From positions 1-6,692 of the forward strand of contig MGUO01000133.1 in the NCBI GenBank assembly GCA_001800015.1: 6,692 nucleotides of DNA, read 5' to 3'. The first letter of the stretch is position 1, and every line of letters begins with the position of its first letter. The notes beneath the pieces were generated by a model. It worked only from the letters and a program-made list of their open reading frames with translations, had not been told where the DNA came from and did not search any database. Of this stretch, positions 5,560 to 6,692 are shown in pieces. The DNA is from Elusimicrobia bacterium RIFCSPHIGHO2_02_FULL_57_9 (GTDB taxonomy: Bacteria; Elusimicrobiota; Elusimicrobia; UBA1565; UBA9628). Position numbers and translations under genes: made by a program.

Positions 5560-6692
5560 ATGGCAAAAAAGATCATTTACGCAGAAGAGGCCCGCCGCCA
5601 GCTCAAGCAAGGAGTGGACAAGCTTGCCAACGCCACCAAGGCGACGCTCGGCCCCAAGGGCCGCTCCGTCGTCCTGGATAAGAAGTTCGGCTCTCCCTTG
5701 ATCGTCGATGACGGCGTCACGATCGCCAAGGAGATCGAACTGCAGGACCCGTTCGAGAACATGGGCGCCCAGCTGGTCAAGGAGGTCGCCTCCAAGACCA
5801 ACGACAACGCCGGCGACGGAACCACCACGGCTATCGTTCTGACCCAGGCGCTGTTGGCCGAGGGCTTCAAGAACATCACGGCCGGCGCCAACGCCAAGGG
5901 TATCGAGCGCGGCATGCACAAGGCCCTTGAGGTTGTCATCAAGGATCTCAGGAAGAGCGTCAAGCCCGTCAAGACCAAAGAAGAGAAAGCGCAGGTCGCG
6001 ACCATTTCCGCCAACGACAAGACGATCGGCAACATGATCGCGGAGGCGATGGAGAAGGTCGGTCACGAAGGCGTGATCACGGTTGAAGAGGGCAAGAGCG
6101 CAGAGACGACCCTTGAGATCGTTGAGGGCATGCAGTTCGATCGCGGCTACATCTCGCCTTATTTCATCACCGACGCCGAGCGGATGGAAGCCGTCCTCGA
6201 TGATCCTTACATCATCATCACGGACAAGAAGATATCGGCCATGCCCGACCTTATGCCGTTGCTGGAGAAGATCGTCAAGACCGGAAAGTCCTTCCTAGTG
6301 ATTGCCGAGGACGTTGAGGGCGAGGCTCTCGCGACCTTGGTCGTCAATAGGCTGCGCGGCACCCTTAAAGCGGCCGCGGTCAAGGCCCCTGGCTTTGGCG
6401 ATCGGCGCAAGGAGATGCTGCAGGACATCGCGGTTCTGTCCGGTGGAGAGGTTATCAGCGAAGAACTCGGCCACAAGATGGAAAAGATCACTCTCGAAAT
6501 GCTCGGCCGCGCCAAGAGGATTGTCATCGATAAGGACAACACGACGATCATCAACGGCGGCGGTGAGAAGACCAAGATCAAGCAGCGCGCCGACTCCATC
6601 CGAAAACAAATAGAGGACACGGCATCTGACTACGACAAGGAGAAGCTCCAAGAGCGCCTGGCCAAGCTCTCGGGCGGCGTTGCCGTCATCAA
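5560..6692 (+). CDS. groEL: Chaperonin GroEL, 3'-partial
   Basis: 377 codons are visible of an expected 540-550; the gene runs off the right edge. The ATG at 5560 has GAGAGG at 5544-5549. GroEL is the double-ring ATP-driven folding chamber that works with GroES. Equatorial domain: ATLGPKGRSVVLDK (28-41), DDGVTIAKEIEL (50-61; D51 matches E. coli D52) and NDNAGDGTTTAIVL (81-94; D86 matches the nucleotide-binding D87). Apical domain from about 189: VEGMQFDRGYISPYFIT, where Y197, Y201 and F202 match the substrate/GroES-binding Y199, Y203 and F204. KAPGFGDRRKEMLQDIAVLSGG lies at 275-296. The stretch near E. coli D398 (ATP hydrolysis) falls past the edge. There are no frameshifts or missing key residues in the visible part. 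Confidence 0.98.
   Translation, partial: MAKKIIYAEEARRQLKQGVDKLANATKATLGPKGRSVVLDKKFGSPLIVDDGVTIAKEIELQDPFENMGAQLVKEVASKTNDNAGDGTTTAIVLTQALLAEGFKNITAGANAKGIERGMHKALEVVIKDLRKSVKPVKTKEEKAQVATISANDKTIGNMIAEAMEKVGHEGVITVEEGKSAETTLEIVEGMQFDRGYISPYFITDAERMEAVLDDPYIIITDKKISAMPDLMPLLEKIVKTGKSFLVIAEDVEGEALATLVVNRLRGTLKAAAVKAPGFGDRRKEMLQDIAVLSGGEVISEELGHKMEKITLEMLGRAKRIVIDKDNTTIINGGGEKTKIKQRADSIRKQIEDTASDYDKEKLQERLAKLSGGVAVI

Noticed and set aside
5260..6066. 268-codon open frame on the minus strand opposite groES/groEL
   Set aside because: It is antisense to two strongly conserved chaperonin genes and has no independent family signal.

Overview
The window is GC-rich (strongly G/C-biased third codon positions) and comes from a Gram-negative bacterium: it carries an lpxD-type lipid A gene, a cyclic-glucan-synthase-type GH94 protein and a CIRCE-controlled groESL operon. 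I cannot fix the phylum from the sequence. The mixture looks like an environmental, uncultured lineage rather than a familiar proteobacterium, but that is an impression only.

Layout. (1) 1-2781, plus strand: the C-terminal 926 residues of a GH94 (glycoside phosphorylase-like) protein, most likely the tail of a very large NdvB/Cgs-type cyclic beta-1,2-glucan synthase. It is cut by the left edge. (2) 2825-3628, plus: a class-I-release-factor-like GGQ protein with an unusually long C-terminal extension. Its middle (about 3250-3375) looks like intergenic DNA and holds a perfect extended -10 promoter motif directly in front of an in-frame ATG. (3) 3645-4712, plus: an LpxD-type UDP-3-O-acylglucosamine N-acyltransferase with a left-handed beta-helix and the expected catalytic His. 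(4) 4708-5064, minus: the N-terminal third to half of a class I SAM-dependent (RlmI-like, COG1092) methyltransferase. Its homology stops exactly at the lpxD stop codon, so it is a truncated remnant. (5) 5117-5171: a sigma70-type promoter overlapping a CIRCE operator. (6) 5218-5532 groES and (7) 5560-6692 groEL, the latter cut by the right edge.

How they relate. Items 1 and 3 both serve the envelope (periplasmic or secreted glucan; lipid A). Items 2 and 3 are close enough (16 nt) to be co-transcribed. groESL is a separate heat-shock unit with its own promoter and HrcA operator. I found no RNA genes, CRISPR arrays, insertion sequences or convincing rho-independent terminators. I see no clear new biological system. 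The points most worth a second look are the composite release-factor-like ORF with its internal promoter, and the broken methyltransferase abutting lpxD.
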